This document shows, piece after piece, positions 9,924-19,932 of a stretch of 64,000 nucleotides of DNA. Each line of letters begins with the position of its first letter. Within the stretch, counting starts at the first letter, position 1. The notes under the pieces were generated by a model. The model had not been told where the DNA came from. It saw only the letters and a program-made list of their open reading frames with translations, and did no database searches. This DNA is from Cricetomys ansorgei. Lineage: Eukaryota; Chordata; Mammalia; Rodentia; Nesomyidae. Both the position numbers and the translations under genes were made by a program. The stretch spans positions 8,632,001 through 8,696,000 of the forward strand of contig JAMJFZ010004031.1 in NCBI GenBank assembly GCA_026225945.1, read 5' to 3'.

Positions 9924-10110
9924 TTTTTTTTAATACTTTATTTTTATTTTATGTGCATTGGTGTTTTGCCTGCATGTCTGTGTGAGGGTGTCAGATCCCC
10001 TGGAACTGGAGATGCATACAGTTGTGAGCTGCCACGTGGGTGCTGGGACTAAGCCTGGGTCCTCTGGAAGAGCAGCCAGTATTCTTAATCACTGAGCCAA
10101 CTCTCCAGCT
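9924..10110 (-). mobile_element. B2 SINE
   Basis: Antisense full-length B2, from the T-rich start and ATGTGCATTGGTGTTTTGCCTGC to CACTGAGCCAACTCTCCAGC. Confidence 0.92.
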
Positions 10111-10204
10111 CCTCATCCCTAACTCTTCAAAATGCTCTGGGGATACTTTAACCAATGCCCTCATCTCTTCTTTTAAATATTTATCTTAAAATTTGTAAAC
10201 ATTG

Positions 10205-10387
10205 TATTTATTATTTCTATGTGTTTACCACATGCATGCAGTATCCACAGAGGCCAGAAGAGGGCGGTGTATACCCTAGGACTGGAGTTACAGATGGCTG
10301 TGAGCTGCCATGTGAGTGCAGGGAACGGAACCCAGGTCCCCTGCAAGAGCAGTCAGTGCTCTTAACTACTGAGCTATCTCTCCAAAC
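10205..10387 (-). mobile_element. B2 SINE
   Basis: Antisense B2 with GCATGCAGTATCCACAGAGGCC, GTTACAGATGGCTGTGAGCTGCC and GAGCTATCTCTCCAAAC. It lies 95 bp from the previous B2 and 63 bp from an oppositely oriented B2. Confidence 0.92.
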
Positions 10388-10450
10388 TCCCTTAGCATCC
10401 AGAACACTCATATTTTAACAGCATCCTCACGTTAAAAAATAAATAAATGT

Positions 10451-10650
10451 AGGGCTGGAGAGATGGCTCAGTGATTAAGAGCACTGGCTGCTCTTGCAGA
10501 GGGCCCAGGTTCAATTCCAACCAACCACAGGGTGGCTCACAGTCATCTGGCCTCTGCAAGCACCAGGAATGCACATGATGTACATGCATACATACATGCA
10601 GTCAAAATACTCACAAATATAAAATAAAAATAAATAGTAAAAATAAATGT
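10451..10650 (+). mobile_element. B2 SINE with internal deletion and target-site duplication
   Basis: Sense B2: GGGCTGGAGAGATGGCTCAG head with the A box, then a B-box region (GGTTCAATTCC). After CAGTCATCTGGCCTCTGC the consensus stretch carrying 'ccagttccaggggatc' is absent. The decamer AAATAAATGT flanks the element at 10441-10450 and 10641-10650, a likely target duplication, though A-rich. Confidence 0.92.
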
Positions 10651-10754
10651 CAGTCGCCATAACAAATAAGCAGTTTAAATAAATCCAACCATCCTTGGCC
10701 TTTGGAACGTTCTGTACTTCTGCCATCTTAAATCGTGGAAATAACTATTCAAAA

Positions 10755-11030
10755 GCCCTGAGATGAGGAGTCATTTTCTTCAGTGGTACAGACACTGCTT
10801 AGCTGCCCGTATGCCAGTAAAGACCCTCCAAGTTCATGCAAGCAACTGTAATTAAATTCAGCTGGTCACAAGGGAAGAAAAGAGAAAGAAAGGAGACATG
10901 TTAGGAGGTAGACTTGTTAGAAAGAATAAAGGCTTCTCCAGAACTGGGAGTGGGGATAAAAGACCCTAATGGGGAATGATATGATCACAAAATATTACAT
11001 ACATGTATGAAAGGGTAAGAGGATTTAAAA
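10755..11030 (+). mobile_element. Rodent L1 3' terminal fragment
   Basis: The classic rodent L1 tail order is visible: TTTTCTTCAGTGGTACAGACACTG, GCCCGTATGCCAGTAAAGACC, TTAAATTCAGCTGGTCAC, AAAAGAGAAAGAAAGGAGACATG and ATGATATGATCACAAAATATTACATACATGTATGAAAG. It contains no ORF2 remnant long enough to translate. Confidence 0.72.
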
Positions 11031-12242
11031 AACCTGAGATTTCCACAGGAGCTCCCCATGAATACAGACACCAGGAAGGGTACCCTCACTTGCTCAGCCC
11101 ATTGGGAGCACCCCTATTCTCTGTCGTTATGTTAAGTTTGTACTTCTCTCTGAACCTCCAGTTGGTGCTGTCTTTCCCACCATCTCCTCTCAGATCACTG
11201 GAGAATGATGTCTGGGAAGCTTTGTGCCTTTCAGTCTCCATCCCACCTTTCAGCAGGTGCCTGCATGGGTCCGTCACTAATGAGCTGAGGCTTCACCAGT
11301 CAGCCGTCAGTTGTGTAATCAGAAGGTATGAGCAAAACAAATACCTTCCACATCATTACATCAGTTCCCTACTTAATAAAACAAAGCCCGCATGACATTA
11401 CCGCGGTACCTCCTCTGGGCCAGGCTGCCAGCTATGAGTTTGTGCTGTGTTTTGTTTATTTGATGTGTTTTGCAGATCATGTGTGCTAGGTGGGTGCTGT
11501 CCCACTAACACCCTCAGGTCCGTTGAAATCCTCACTGACTGAAGGTAAGGTCTCGTATGTAGGGGTTATCTAAGCCTATCATGACATCAAATTCTCTTGA
11601 CTCCACCCTTCATGACTGCTACCCTGGAAACTCAGAAGCTTCAGTTTCTCTTTTATACGAAGGGACCATGTCTCACTCAAACCCCAGGAAATGTTGTTAG
11701 TGGATAGGTATGCTTGTCCCGCCAGACATTTTCCATTCGCCCCTGCAGTCCATGGCCACCATCCTCCACCTTGCTCTAGTCAAGAAAACTTGAGCCAGAT
11801 GGACAGCATCATGGTGTCCTTGTCCTCTGGCTCCTGATTAGATTTAGGAGGTGAGTGATAACTGCAAGAAAGGAATCTAAGTCAGGGTCCCCACCTTTAG
11901 TCCCCACCTTGCTGAGCCATCATGGCCTGGCACCACCGTCCAGCTGAATGTCACATGTCAGCAGCCAGTCCCTGAGATCCTTCTCCCTTTCAGGCCAGAA
12001 CAGTAGTGAGTCCTGCTGATCCCGTTCTGGAGCACGGACCATTCCTAGTTAATTTCCTGAGCATCTTTGTTATCAATCCCTTTTTAATGTCTTCCTCTGT
12101 TCCCTTATTTAGGCAGGTTTCTGTTTCTTGCTAGAAACTGCCTGCTACATAACCTAAGCAATAGCTTTGTTTAAATGCTATTCTTTTGTTCTTAATTATG
12201 ATACTAAACCAAGCATGAAAATGGGTACAATCAATTTATAAT
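11031..12242. other. No gene seen
   Basis: Unique-looking DNA. The 130-codon plus frame (11003-11395) begins inside the L1 tail, has no recognisable domain and no splice context. Its ending AATAAAACAAAG is not followed by a poly-A tract. Confidence 0.5.
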
Positions 12243-12365
12243 GACGCTAATAATAGCAACAACAACAAATCATAGTAATCAACTTTCTTGTGCTTACTAG
12301 AGTAAGGCACCATGGACATTCTTTGCAAGCAGGAACTCACAACACCTTCTTGAGGAGCTGGTGCA
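12243..12365 (+). mobile_element. MIR SINE
   Basis: CTAATAATAGCAACAACAAC, GTGCTTACTAGAGTAAGGCACC, GAACTCACAACACCTTCTTGAGG keep the order of MIR (taataatagc, gcttactatgtgccaggcac, aatcctcacaacaaccctatgagg). Confidence 0.6.
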
Positions 12366-12462
12366 CGAAGCCTCCAAAATGGTGACAGGTGTCCACATCT
12401 CTACGAGCCAGCCTCACCTTAAGTGGGATCTGGATTTAGTGACCACTTCTTTTTAAATTTGA

Positions 12463-12567
12463 AAGAGAAGTTCCCACTTCGTTGCCCAGTCTGATCTTAA
12501 ACTCATGACCCTCCTGCCTCAGCCTCACGAGGAGCTGGCGTCATAAGCATGTGCCATCATGCCTAGC
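12463..12567 (-). mobile_element. Old B1/7SL-type monomer
   Basis: Antisense pattern CGTTGCCCAGTCTGATCTTAAACTCATGACCCTCCTGCCTCAGCCTC, then GGCGTCATAAGCATGTGCCATCATGCC. Diverged, and lacks a clear T-run tail. Confidence 0.6.
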
Positions 12568-13557
12568 GTAGGGGCGCCTGACAAGCAGCGCACGGCACGG
12601 CGATGGGAATGCCGATGGTCAGGTCACAAAAAGACTGTGGCTTCCACCTTTGGGTGCCCATTCTTGCTCACTCACTTTGAGGGGAAGAGTCACTATGATG
12701 TGCGCTAGACTAAGGAGATACACACAGCCAGCATGTTAGTGGGGCTTCATTGCCATGGCATAATACCTCCCCCTACACAAACAACTTAGAGGAGTAAGTT
12801 GTTGGCTCCTGGCTTCAGAGGTTTCCATCCACATTTGATTGGCCCCATGTAGTTGGATGGGACACGATGACTGTAGTGGGGAAATTTAGTTAAGCCTTTG
12901 TGCCTGGCATAAACACTGAAGTGATAGGCTGCACCTAGGTTTTGAGGAAAATGTTGTAAATATCCTGTGATTGATTTAGTGAGTGCTTCCTGTCCTCATG
13001 GGAAGTTAGGGGAAGCCTTGAACACCTGGTGTGAACACCTGGTTGAATTCTTTGTTGTTAGCAGTATCCTGGGCCCTGAAGGACTTGTATTGTAAATGGA
13101 GGAGTTTTATGGCCTTTGCAGGACCTCAGTCAGAAGATGTTGCTGTCACACAGGAAGCCTTGGATTGAACAGTTCTCAACAAAAGGCTGAGACTGCAGAG
13201 GTGATCATTTTTCTTCAGGAAACAAAAATTCTATCAGGAGTTCTGATATATCAAGTTAATAGCCTTTGTGTGACATCCAATAAAAGTCCGTCTGAGAAGC
13301 AGCTTGGCAAACAGTCCTTTGAGACCGTGGCCTCTGCTCTTCATGCGAGGCTCTGCAGTGGAGTGGCTCCCATTCTTCCATCATTCCCATTTGACTCAGT
13401 TTACCAACAAATGGAGGTAGGATATTGTAGAAAAGGTGGTTCTTTGCCTCATGGTGGACAGAGAAAGGGAATACAGGATGGGGCGAGGGCACCATGTAAC
13501 TGCTGAGCACATGCACCAGTGACCTATTTCCTCCACGGAGGCCCTGACCTGCTCCCC
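12568..13557. other. No recognisable gene; 136-codon frame at 13096-13506
   Basis: The plus frame 13096-13506 starts ATGGAGGAGTTTTATGG and runs 136 codons. I see no domain, signal peptide or membrane segment; a cysteine cluster near residues 15-17 is the only oddity. CCAATAAAAGTCCGTC near 13278 resembles an LTR polyadenylation region, so the block may be an unrecognised old LTR. The frame is weaker evidence than any true exon would give. Confidence 0.35.
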
Positions 13558-13711
13558 TTTTTTTTTTTTTTTTGAGGCAGGGTTTCTCTGTTGTAACTCT
13601 GGCTGTCTCAGAACTTACTCTGTAGACCAGGCTGGCCTCGAACTCACAGAGATCCGCCTGCCTCTGCCTCCCTAGTGCTGGGATTAAAGGTGTGCACCAC
13701 CACGGTTCGGC
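13558..13711 (-). mobile_element. B1 SINE
   Basis: T16 tail, then GAGGCAGGGTTTCTCTGTTGTAACTCTGGCTGTCTC, AGACCAGGCTGGCCTCGAACTCACAGAGATCC and GGGATTAAAGGTGTGCACCACC. Full length. The GTAACTCTGGCTG variant recurs at 25.5 kb, marking a subfamily. Confidence 0.95.
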
Positions 13712-14279
13712 ACTGGCTGCTTTTTTCAGTGGCCTGCTAATAATGTCATTATATTATGAGTCTATCAAGGGAATATTTGTAGCTGTACACCTACTGTGGC
13801 GGCTCAACGAGGAGACAAGGAGACCGTTTCATATGTGGAAACCCTGCCAGACCTCAGAGGGAACCACAGTCATGGCCAGCGCCATACCTGATTGACAGTG
13901 GAACCCCAAGCATCTGAGCTCAGGTGTTTTTATTGATTCAGAACTACTCAGGTGCAGATCATAAGCAATCAAACATCCCCCACAGAAATCCAACACCTGC
14001 AGACAGCACAAAATGCCAAGATCTAAGCATCCTTTTTCCAACACTGCACAAAAACAATTATTTTAAACATAGTTAAAAATAAACTTCTATAGCAAGTAAT
14101 CCATTGATGGGTCATGATCCTCCAAATGCAAATACTTCCCAAAAAGCCAAGCAGCTGGTAAGCAATCAGCTAGCCCCTGATCTGGTAGAGGGCATTGTAT
14201 ATTCAAGCTACAGCAGTCTGTCTTGGGACCCCAAAGGTTCATATCATGATGCAAAAGGCATTTAGTCCATCTCCTAGTA

Positions 14280-15060
14280 TCCCCAAGTCTTAACAGTTCC
14301 AGAATTGTTCAAAGTTCAACTTCAAAGTTTCCTGTGAGATTCAAAGCTGTGAGAAACAAAACAAAAAAAAGCCAAAACAAATGATACACCTCAGACATAC
14401 AGAGGTATACATTCCCAATACAAAAGGAAGAAACTGGAGAACACAGAAAAAGTGTTGGATCAAACCAAGGTCAAAACCCCGAAAGGCAAACATTAAATCT
14501 GTGTCCCTGTACCACAGCTGGTAGATGCGAGCTCCCAAAGGCGTGGACAGCCCCACTTACAACCCACATGGCCTGTCTGAACTGAAGCTGGTTCTGCTCT
14601 GGGCTGGTAACGATTCTCCATCAGATGCTCCATGTTCCTGGCATCTCTAGCTTCCTGGGGTCTCCACTGCATCTTCAGCTTAAGCATGACCTTCTGAGGG
14701 GATGCCCAAATGCTTCCTGAACCTGCTACACATGGTCTGACCTCCCAGTCCTTCCTCTGAAATCTAAGTGGAAGTTTCCATGATTCTGTTACTCCTGTCT
14801 TCTGTATATCCATAAAACCAGTACCCTGTGGACAACGCCAAGGTCTCCTGCCTGTTAGCAATGTAGCTGGTCTCCCTTGGACCACACTGAAGCCACTGAG
14901 TACCTGGGTGGCTGAGCAAACTAATCCTAGGATAACAGTTCCCCAGGCAGCTCTGGGCAAGCGGAACAATGTAGAAGCTCTGTTCTCACAGGAAAGTCTT
15001 CCAAACAAGTTTGCTCTTTTATGTCTTTGACCCTTGATGAATGGGTTTGGCCAATTTCTG
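14280..15060. mobile_element. Probable MaLR-type LTR-retrotransposon internal region
   Basis: The text parallels internal sequence of MaLR elements read in their common genomic orientation: TTCAAAGTTCAACTTCAAAG, CATTCCCAATACAAAAGGAAGAAACTGG, AAAACCCCGAAAGGCAAACATTAAATCTG, GCTCCCAAAGGCGTGGACAGCCCC and CATCTCTAGCTTCCTGGGGTCTCC. MaLR internal regions are largely noncoding. The 171-codon minus frame here (14493-15008) shows no gag, protease or polymerase motif. The stretch 13712-14279 before it may belong to the same element but I cannot anchor it. Confidence 0.5.
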
Positions 15061-16206
15061 AGACGCCCTCAAAGAATCTTCCTTTCTTGTGCGGAGCGGA
15101 GGAAGCCTTGAGTGAATGAGTAAAGGCCAGATGAAGTTATGAGCGAGTGCGTGCTGTTGACACGGGCCCGATGTCAAGGATCCAGTGCCTCAGATCCATG
15201 GGAGTGCAAAGCCGTTCTTGGGTAAGGCTCAGAGGGATGGCAAAGCCTTCCTCTCATCTGAGTGCAAATCCTGGTAGCGTGTGAAAGTGCACTAGTGTGT
15301 GCAAAAACCTAGAACTGCAGCTTCCTCCTCCTGGATGTCTGCATCCTGAGCCTGCTTCCCTACAGCAACCTCCTGTACTGAGACTCGCCAACTCCCCTTC
15401 CGTGTTGCATATAATAGACTTGCGGAGGCTCCGGGTTGTTGTGCAGTCGGTGTGGCTTCATCAGAGCGTGCACAGCCCACCCAATCCCAGCTTTTCTGCC
15501 TGTGTGTCTGTATGTCTGTTCTTTCTTCGGCCTCTTGCCACCCCAGTCAGATTTCCAAGTACGAGCTGTGTAAATCATGGCACCTTTTATCCTGGTTACC
15601 ACACTGGGCAGAATGGCAAGTGTAAGGTCACCTAGAGTTTGCAGGAGTCTCTGTGCAAGGGCCCTTTTCCAAATAAGGTCCGGAGACAAGATTAGAGACA
15701 CTCTCAGAATAAAGTCAGGTGGGAGTGGGGGCTCACCCACAAAGGGAGTCTTCCATTTAAGGCTGAGCTCAGAAAGCTACCTGGACATGGCAAACTGCGA
15801 CCTTAGGGGCAGGGCTAAATCCCAACAAGGACCCACACCTCAGTCTGACTGCTGAACTGCCTTGAAATTTCCTCTGTCACACTGGTCTGTCATCTTTAAT
15901 CTCAATGTCAAGCAAAGTCTCAGAACAGGGATAGAACATAGACAAATTATTTACCAGAATGTAATATGAATGGTTCCGAGTCTGATTCCCAGCAGAGTTC
16001 TCGTTTGCATCTGCGGACCCATGAGGAGTCTCTTCTATCCAAGTTCGTCTGGCAGTCTGGTCGGTCCACTTACACTTGGCTTACAGTCCTGCAGGCTTTC
16101 TTTAGACGGCTTCTTTAAATTTCTGTGAATTCCTATCACAAAGACCTAACAGCGGCACAGGTGGGATCAGCCACAGCATTGCATCTTTTGGTACTGGTTT
16201 TCTGTG
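15061..16206. other. No gene seen
   Basis: Overlapping short frames on both strands (15297-15635 plus, 15360-15740 minus, 15577-15855 plus) have no domains. No repeat recognised. Confidence 0.45.
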
Positions 16207-16572
16207 GCAGTGTTTCCATCACTGTGGCGAAATATCTGCTTGAGCAATTTAAAAAGAGTAAATGTTTATTTGGACTACTGGTTGGTCTCAGTCCACTGTG
16301 CTGGGGAGGGGATAGTGGAGCAGAAGAGTGCACAGCATGGCGGCCAGGAATGACAGAGAGAATGCCATGTGGGTTGGCTGGTTTCATTTCATTTTCATTT
16401 TTGCTTCCACACAGCCTCCAGCCTATGGGATAGTGCTACCCTTCCAGGCTAGGTCTTCCCTTGTTAATTCTCTTTGGAAATGTCCCCATAGACACTTCCA
16501 GAGGTGTGCTCCCCTAGTCACCTAGACACTTTTCAACGTGAACAAGTTGACTGTCGAGGTTAGCATGACGTC
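16207..16572 (-). mobile_element. Solo LTR-like element, rodent MaLR-type
   Basis: Antisense version of the family at 6.5 kb: TTTCCATCACTGTGGCGAAATATCTGC, AATGTTTATTTGGA, CCAGCCTATGGGATAGTGCTACCC, GGTCTTCCCTTGTTAATTCTC, CCAGAGGTGTGCTCCCC and GAACAAGTTGACTGTCGAGGTTAGC. Boundaries are approximate. Confidence 0.6.
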
Positions 16573-16599
16573 TTCATCATAGGCATCATGCTTCATCAA

Positions 16600-16865
16600 G
16601 AGCAAGAATGGTGTCTCCGGTGAAGACCAGAATCCTGGAAATAGCGGTGCGAGTGAACCTGAAAGCGAGCCTAGTCACACTTCAGATGACTGTAGCAGCC
16701 CGGTCAGCTTGTCTGACTGCAGCCTTGTGAGAGATTATCAGCTAAAACCACCCGATCAGACTATACCCACATTCCGAACACACAGAAACTACGCTACAAT
16801 AAATGTGTTTTAAATCACAACCTTTCAGAGTGATTTGTTACACAGCAATGGATAATTAATACAAA
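16600..16865 (+). mobile_element. MLT1-type (ERVL-MaLR) LTR, 3' part
   Basis: CTTCAGATGACTGTAGC, TCTGACTGCAGCCTTGTGAGAGA, AAAACCACCCGATCAGAC, CACAGAAACTACGCTACAATAAATG and TTTGTTACACAGCAATGGATAATTAATAC reproduce the MLT1 3' half in order, including its polyadenylation signal and terminal ACTAATAC-like end. Confidence 0.8.
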
Positions 16866-16894
16866 ATGTGTCATCAGGATCACCTTTAGACATA

Positions 16895-17000
16895 CACACA
16901 GAAGCTAAAGCTTAGCTAGCTGGCCCAGGTCACACAGGAAATCAGAGCGCCAAGGCTGGAGTTAAACGACCAGACCAAGAACCAATGCGCTTGACTATTT
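16895..17000 (+). mobile_element. MIR SINE, 3' half
   Basis: GCTTAGCTAGCTGGCCCAGGTCACACAGGAAATCAGAGC, then AGGCTGGAGTTAAACGACC, matches MIR from the 'cccaaggtcacacagctag' segment to its 3' end. Confidence 0.65.
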
Positions 17001-17164
17001 TACATAAAGCCTTCTGACGAAACAGCGCACGAGTGGAATTTGTTTATAAAGTATGTAATTATTACTTAAAATACCTAAGTTCTTAGACACCGTCGTTGTA
17101 AATATGCATTGATACTAACACTTTGGGGAGAAATTGGTAGCACCTATTAAGAGGTACAGAGCTC

Positions 17165-17371
17165 TACCAGCAGGATGGCTCAGCAGTGAAGATGCTTGCC
17201 GGCAAGCCTGACAACCTGAGTTCAACCCCAGGGCCCACGTCGTAGGAGAGAACGGACTCCTGCAAGATGTCTTCTGACCTCCGCATGTGGTCATAGTGTG
17301 CGCATGCCTCCTTTCACACACACAAATATGTAAATAAAATGTGCTAAAAGTTTTTGAAAAAAAAAAAAACA
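17165..17371 (+). mobile_element. B3A-type SINE
   Basis: ACCAGCAGGATGGCTCAGCAGTGAAG, TTGCCGGCAAGCCTGACAACCTGAGTTC, GGAGAGAACGGACTCCTGCAAG, TCTTCTGACCTCCGCATG, then a short CA tail and an A-rich end. Confidence 0.88.
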
Positions 17372-17544
17372 AAAAACAACAGAAGGTATAGATCTTTCCC
17401 ACTCTGCCATCCCACTTGTCTTGTGGACGTTGTTTCTATAAGCTTTGTTGTTAATCCCTACACATTAGGTTATTAGTTAGAGAACTTCGCAGGCACGTGA
17501 GTGCTTACGATTATGAATGGTTGTTGTGTATGAAGCATGAAAGC

Positions 17545-17690
17545 CTGAAAGCAATATAAATGTCCACTACTGGGGCATTTGGCTGGATTATGGTCCATCA
17601 AACAGTGAAAAGCAGGTAGCTTTAAAAAAAAAAAGAACGAAGTAGATTTGTTGAGACTTAGAGGAATGGAAGGTAAACGTTCATACCTGT
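17545..17690 (+). mobile_element. Ancient L1M, 5' segment of a split copy
   Basis: AAAGCAATATAAATGTCCACTAC, TGGCTGGATTATGGTCCATC and AGCTTTAAAAAAAAAAAGAACGAAGTAGATTTG follow the end of L1M ORF2 (aaatgtccatcaatagggg, aattatggtacatccat, gtaaaaaagaatgaggtaga). It continues after the LTR at 18217. Confidence 0.7.
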
Positions 17691-18216
17691 GAGAGTTCCA
17701 CGCCTCCAGTTCCCACTAGTTATTCAAGCTAGCCCTACCCTGGATGCTGCTGCGAAGGGATTTCAGAGATGTAAGATGTAAGATGTAAGACTGAGTTTAA
17801 GAGAGGGAGCTCATCTTCAGTGGGCTTAAGTGGGTAAGGCTTATCCTGGCAACCATACTAGAAATGTAAAGAGTTCCCACAAGGAGAGTCTCTGTTCCTG
17901 GCTGTGAAGACAGAGATCAGTCATGTGGCAAAGAGTGTGCTGGCTTCTGAGTGCTGAGAGCAGCCTTGAAGCTGACAGCTGGGGAGGAAAGAGGCTCCTC
18001 AGCCCATCTCAGTAGGGAACTTAATTTTCCCAGCGACCTCAATGGGCCTGAAAGTGGACCTCCCCTCCAGTGCCTCTAAGTCAAGAACTCAGCCTTTGAA
18101 CAGAGAAGCGAGTCATATCATGCTCAGACTTACTGAAAGCCTGAAATAATAAGTAGACACGGCTTCAAGCTGATAAATTTATAATTTCAGGTAGCAGCGA
18201 AAAACACAATACAATA
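17691..18216 (+). mobile_element. MLT1-type LTR inserted in the L1M
   Basis: GCGAAGGGATTTCAGAGATG, AAGGCTTATCCTGGC, GGCTGTGAAGACAG, CATGTGGCAAAGAGTG, GCCTTGAAGCTGACAGC, GGGAACTTAATTTTCCCAGC, GAAAGTGGACCTCCCCTCCAGTGCCT and GCCTGAAATAATAAGTAGAC keep the order of an MLT1-class LTR. A short tandem AGATGTA triplet sits at 17768-17788. The end is placed at AGCAGCGAAAAACACAATAC, the terminal CAGCAATAGAAAACTAATAC equivalent. Confidence 0.65.
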
Positions 18217-18304
18217 GATTATTTGCCTGGAAGCATGTAGCATGATCCTATTCACCTGGCTTTCAATTAATATCTGTTGAGTGAGTACATGAGTGTGCAT
18301 GCTT

Positions 18305-18306
<2 letters not shown>

Positions 18307-18354
<48 letters not shown>
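18307..18354. repeat. (GT)24 microsatellite
   Basis: An uninterrupted 48-base GT run directly abutting an antisense ID element. Confidence 0.97.
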
Positions 18355-18356
<2 letters not shown>

Positions 18357-18422
18357 TGGGGAATCAAGCCTAGAACTTTGTGCATCCTGGACAAGCACCC
18401 TACCACTGATTTACATCTTATG
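18355..18422 (-). mobile_element. ID-type SINE
   Basis: GGGGAATCAAGCCTAGAACTTTGTGCATCC, GACAAGCACCCTACCACTGATTTACATC is the antisense ID/B4 head. Confidence 0.7.
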
Positions 18423-18600
18423 CCTATTGGCTGATTTAAAAAGTAATAAAAATTCACAGGAAAAATATGGAAAAATCACAAATAGTAGTTACTTCTAGAT
18501 GGGATTAGAGGTGACTTTCGCTTTCTGTATTTTATGCTTATTAGCTATTCAAGTGGTTTAGAATAAGTATGTATTTTTTAGGAAAGAAAGAAAAAAATGG

Positions 18601-19580
18601 AGTTAAAATATTTGCTGGATTTGCTATCTCAGAGGTTTAAATATTACCAAGGTCAACTCTGTCTTAAAGCTTTTTTTTTTTTTCTTTTTGGAATTAGATG
18701 TGGTGTAAATAAGTAATCAGCTCTCAGGAGCATATTCCTTCCAGTTTGGGATACAGCTATTAAACACGCTGGGCACTCACATGGTGCAAAGCCGCCTGCA
18801 GACACCTTTCCTCCCGGCCACATCCTGACCCTCTGGCTTAGCACAGCGCTCAGTTCACTCAGTATTCCATGTCTTTCTTGCAGGAACCAAGAAGACAGAG
18901 TCCGAACTCTCACAGAGCCTTTAACCAGATCTGCTTTACCAAAGCCTGTAACAACACGTGCTTCTTTTGTTACTTGGCCTTAAGGAATCTTAATTCAGGT
19001 CATTTATGCCAGTAGTGGCTCAAAGGTGGAACCAACAGGAAGTGAAGTCAAGAGCCTTCTGGTGGTAGGAGCAAAGGTATTAGTGTCATAATAATGTGGA
19101 TTTAGAAGCTCACATGCTGAGTGATCTGGCAGGTTGGCCAAGCTTTCTGGGACAGCATTTCTTGTGAGCAAAACAGAGATAGATGTATATGTCATGAAGC
19201 TTCTGTGAGAATCTAGCAAGGCAGGTAAGCTCCCTTTTCTGGTATTTGAGACTACCATCTATCTACTCAGGGGAAAGTAACTGCAATAAAGTCATCGTTA
19301 TGGGGGGGAGGGTGTCCTAAGACACTAGTTTAGGGCTTAGAGTGGCTCCCAGAATGGTAGTTATGAAACGAGAAGTAGATATAGGTACAGAGCTCTTCAG
19401 TCTGCAATGGGGTTGCATCCTGAGAAAACCTTAGTGTAAGCAGAAAGCATCCCAACCTGAAAATGTGCTTAACGTACCTCGTCTGCTACCACTGCTTAGA
19501 GACACAGCACACTGCAGGGTATGGCTTGTTTACCCTCCTCATGGGTTCCCTGTGGAGTTGAGCAACAAGAAAGAATATTT
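18601..19580. other. No gene seen; contains poly-T at 18671-18685
   Basis: Unique-looking DNA. Minus frames 18653-18913 and 19004-19258 show no domains. A G-run at 19303-19312 is low complexity. Confidence 0.45.
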
Positions 19581-19746
19581 GGGGCTGGAGAAAAGGCTCA
19601 GCAGTTACAAGCATGGCTGCTCTTCCAGAGGACCTGGGTTCAATTCCCAGCACACACACATGGCAGCTCACAACTGTCTGTAACTCCTTTTACATCTTCA
19701 CACAGATACACATGCAAGCAAAACACCAATGCACATACAGTGAAAA
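19581..19746 (+). mobile_element. B2 SINE, first of a tandem pair
   Basis: GGGGCTGGAGAAAAGGCTCAGC, GCTGCTCTTCCAGAGGACCTGGGTTC, CACATGGCAGCTCACAACTGTCTGTAACTCC, then a jump to ACACATGCAAGCAAAACACC. The consensus segment carrying 'gggatccgacgccctcttctggcc' is deleted. Confidence 0.9.
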
Positions 19747-19932
19747 CTTGCTGCTCTTACAGAAGACACTGGTTGGATTCCCAGCACCCACATGATTGGC
19801 TCCCAATCCTCTGTAACTCCATTCTCAGGGGATCCCACACCCTCTTGTGGCCTCTGTGGCACCAGGCATGCATATGATGCACAGATATATTTGCAAGCAA
19901 AACACCTATACACACTAAATAAATTCATAAGA
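19747..19932 (+). mobile_element. B2 SINE, second of a tandem pair, head missing
   Basis: Begins within the B2 body at TTGCTGCTCTTACAGAAGACACTGG and continues through CAGGGGATCCCACACCCTCTTGTGGCC to AAGCAAAACACCTATACACACTAAATAAATTC. It lacks the GGCTGGAGAGATGGCTCAG head and follows the first copy with no spacer. Confidence 0.88.

Larger units (their letters stand above)
18217..18600 (+). mobile_element. Ancient L1M, 3' segment of the split copy
   Basis: Resumes with GGAAGCATGTAGCATGATCCTATTC. After the (GT)n/ID interruption it continues with AATATGGAAAAATCACAAATAG, TAGTTACTTCTAGATGGGATTAG, GACTTTCGCTTTCTGTATTTTATGC and GTATGTATTTTTTAGG, matching the L1M 3' UTR (aacagtggttacctctggggagtggg, cttttactttttactttatac). 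Confidence 0.7.

Noticed and set aside
10451..10520. tRNA gene
   Set aside because: A and B boxes are present but belong to the tRNA-derived head of a B2 SINE; the cloverleaf is not intact. The same holds for ID elements at 38.4, 56.2 and 62.4 kb.
14493..15008. 171-codon minus-strand frame
   Set aside because: Lies in a probable MaLR internal region, has no protein domain and no splice or promoter context.
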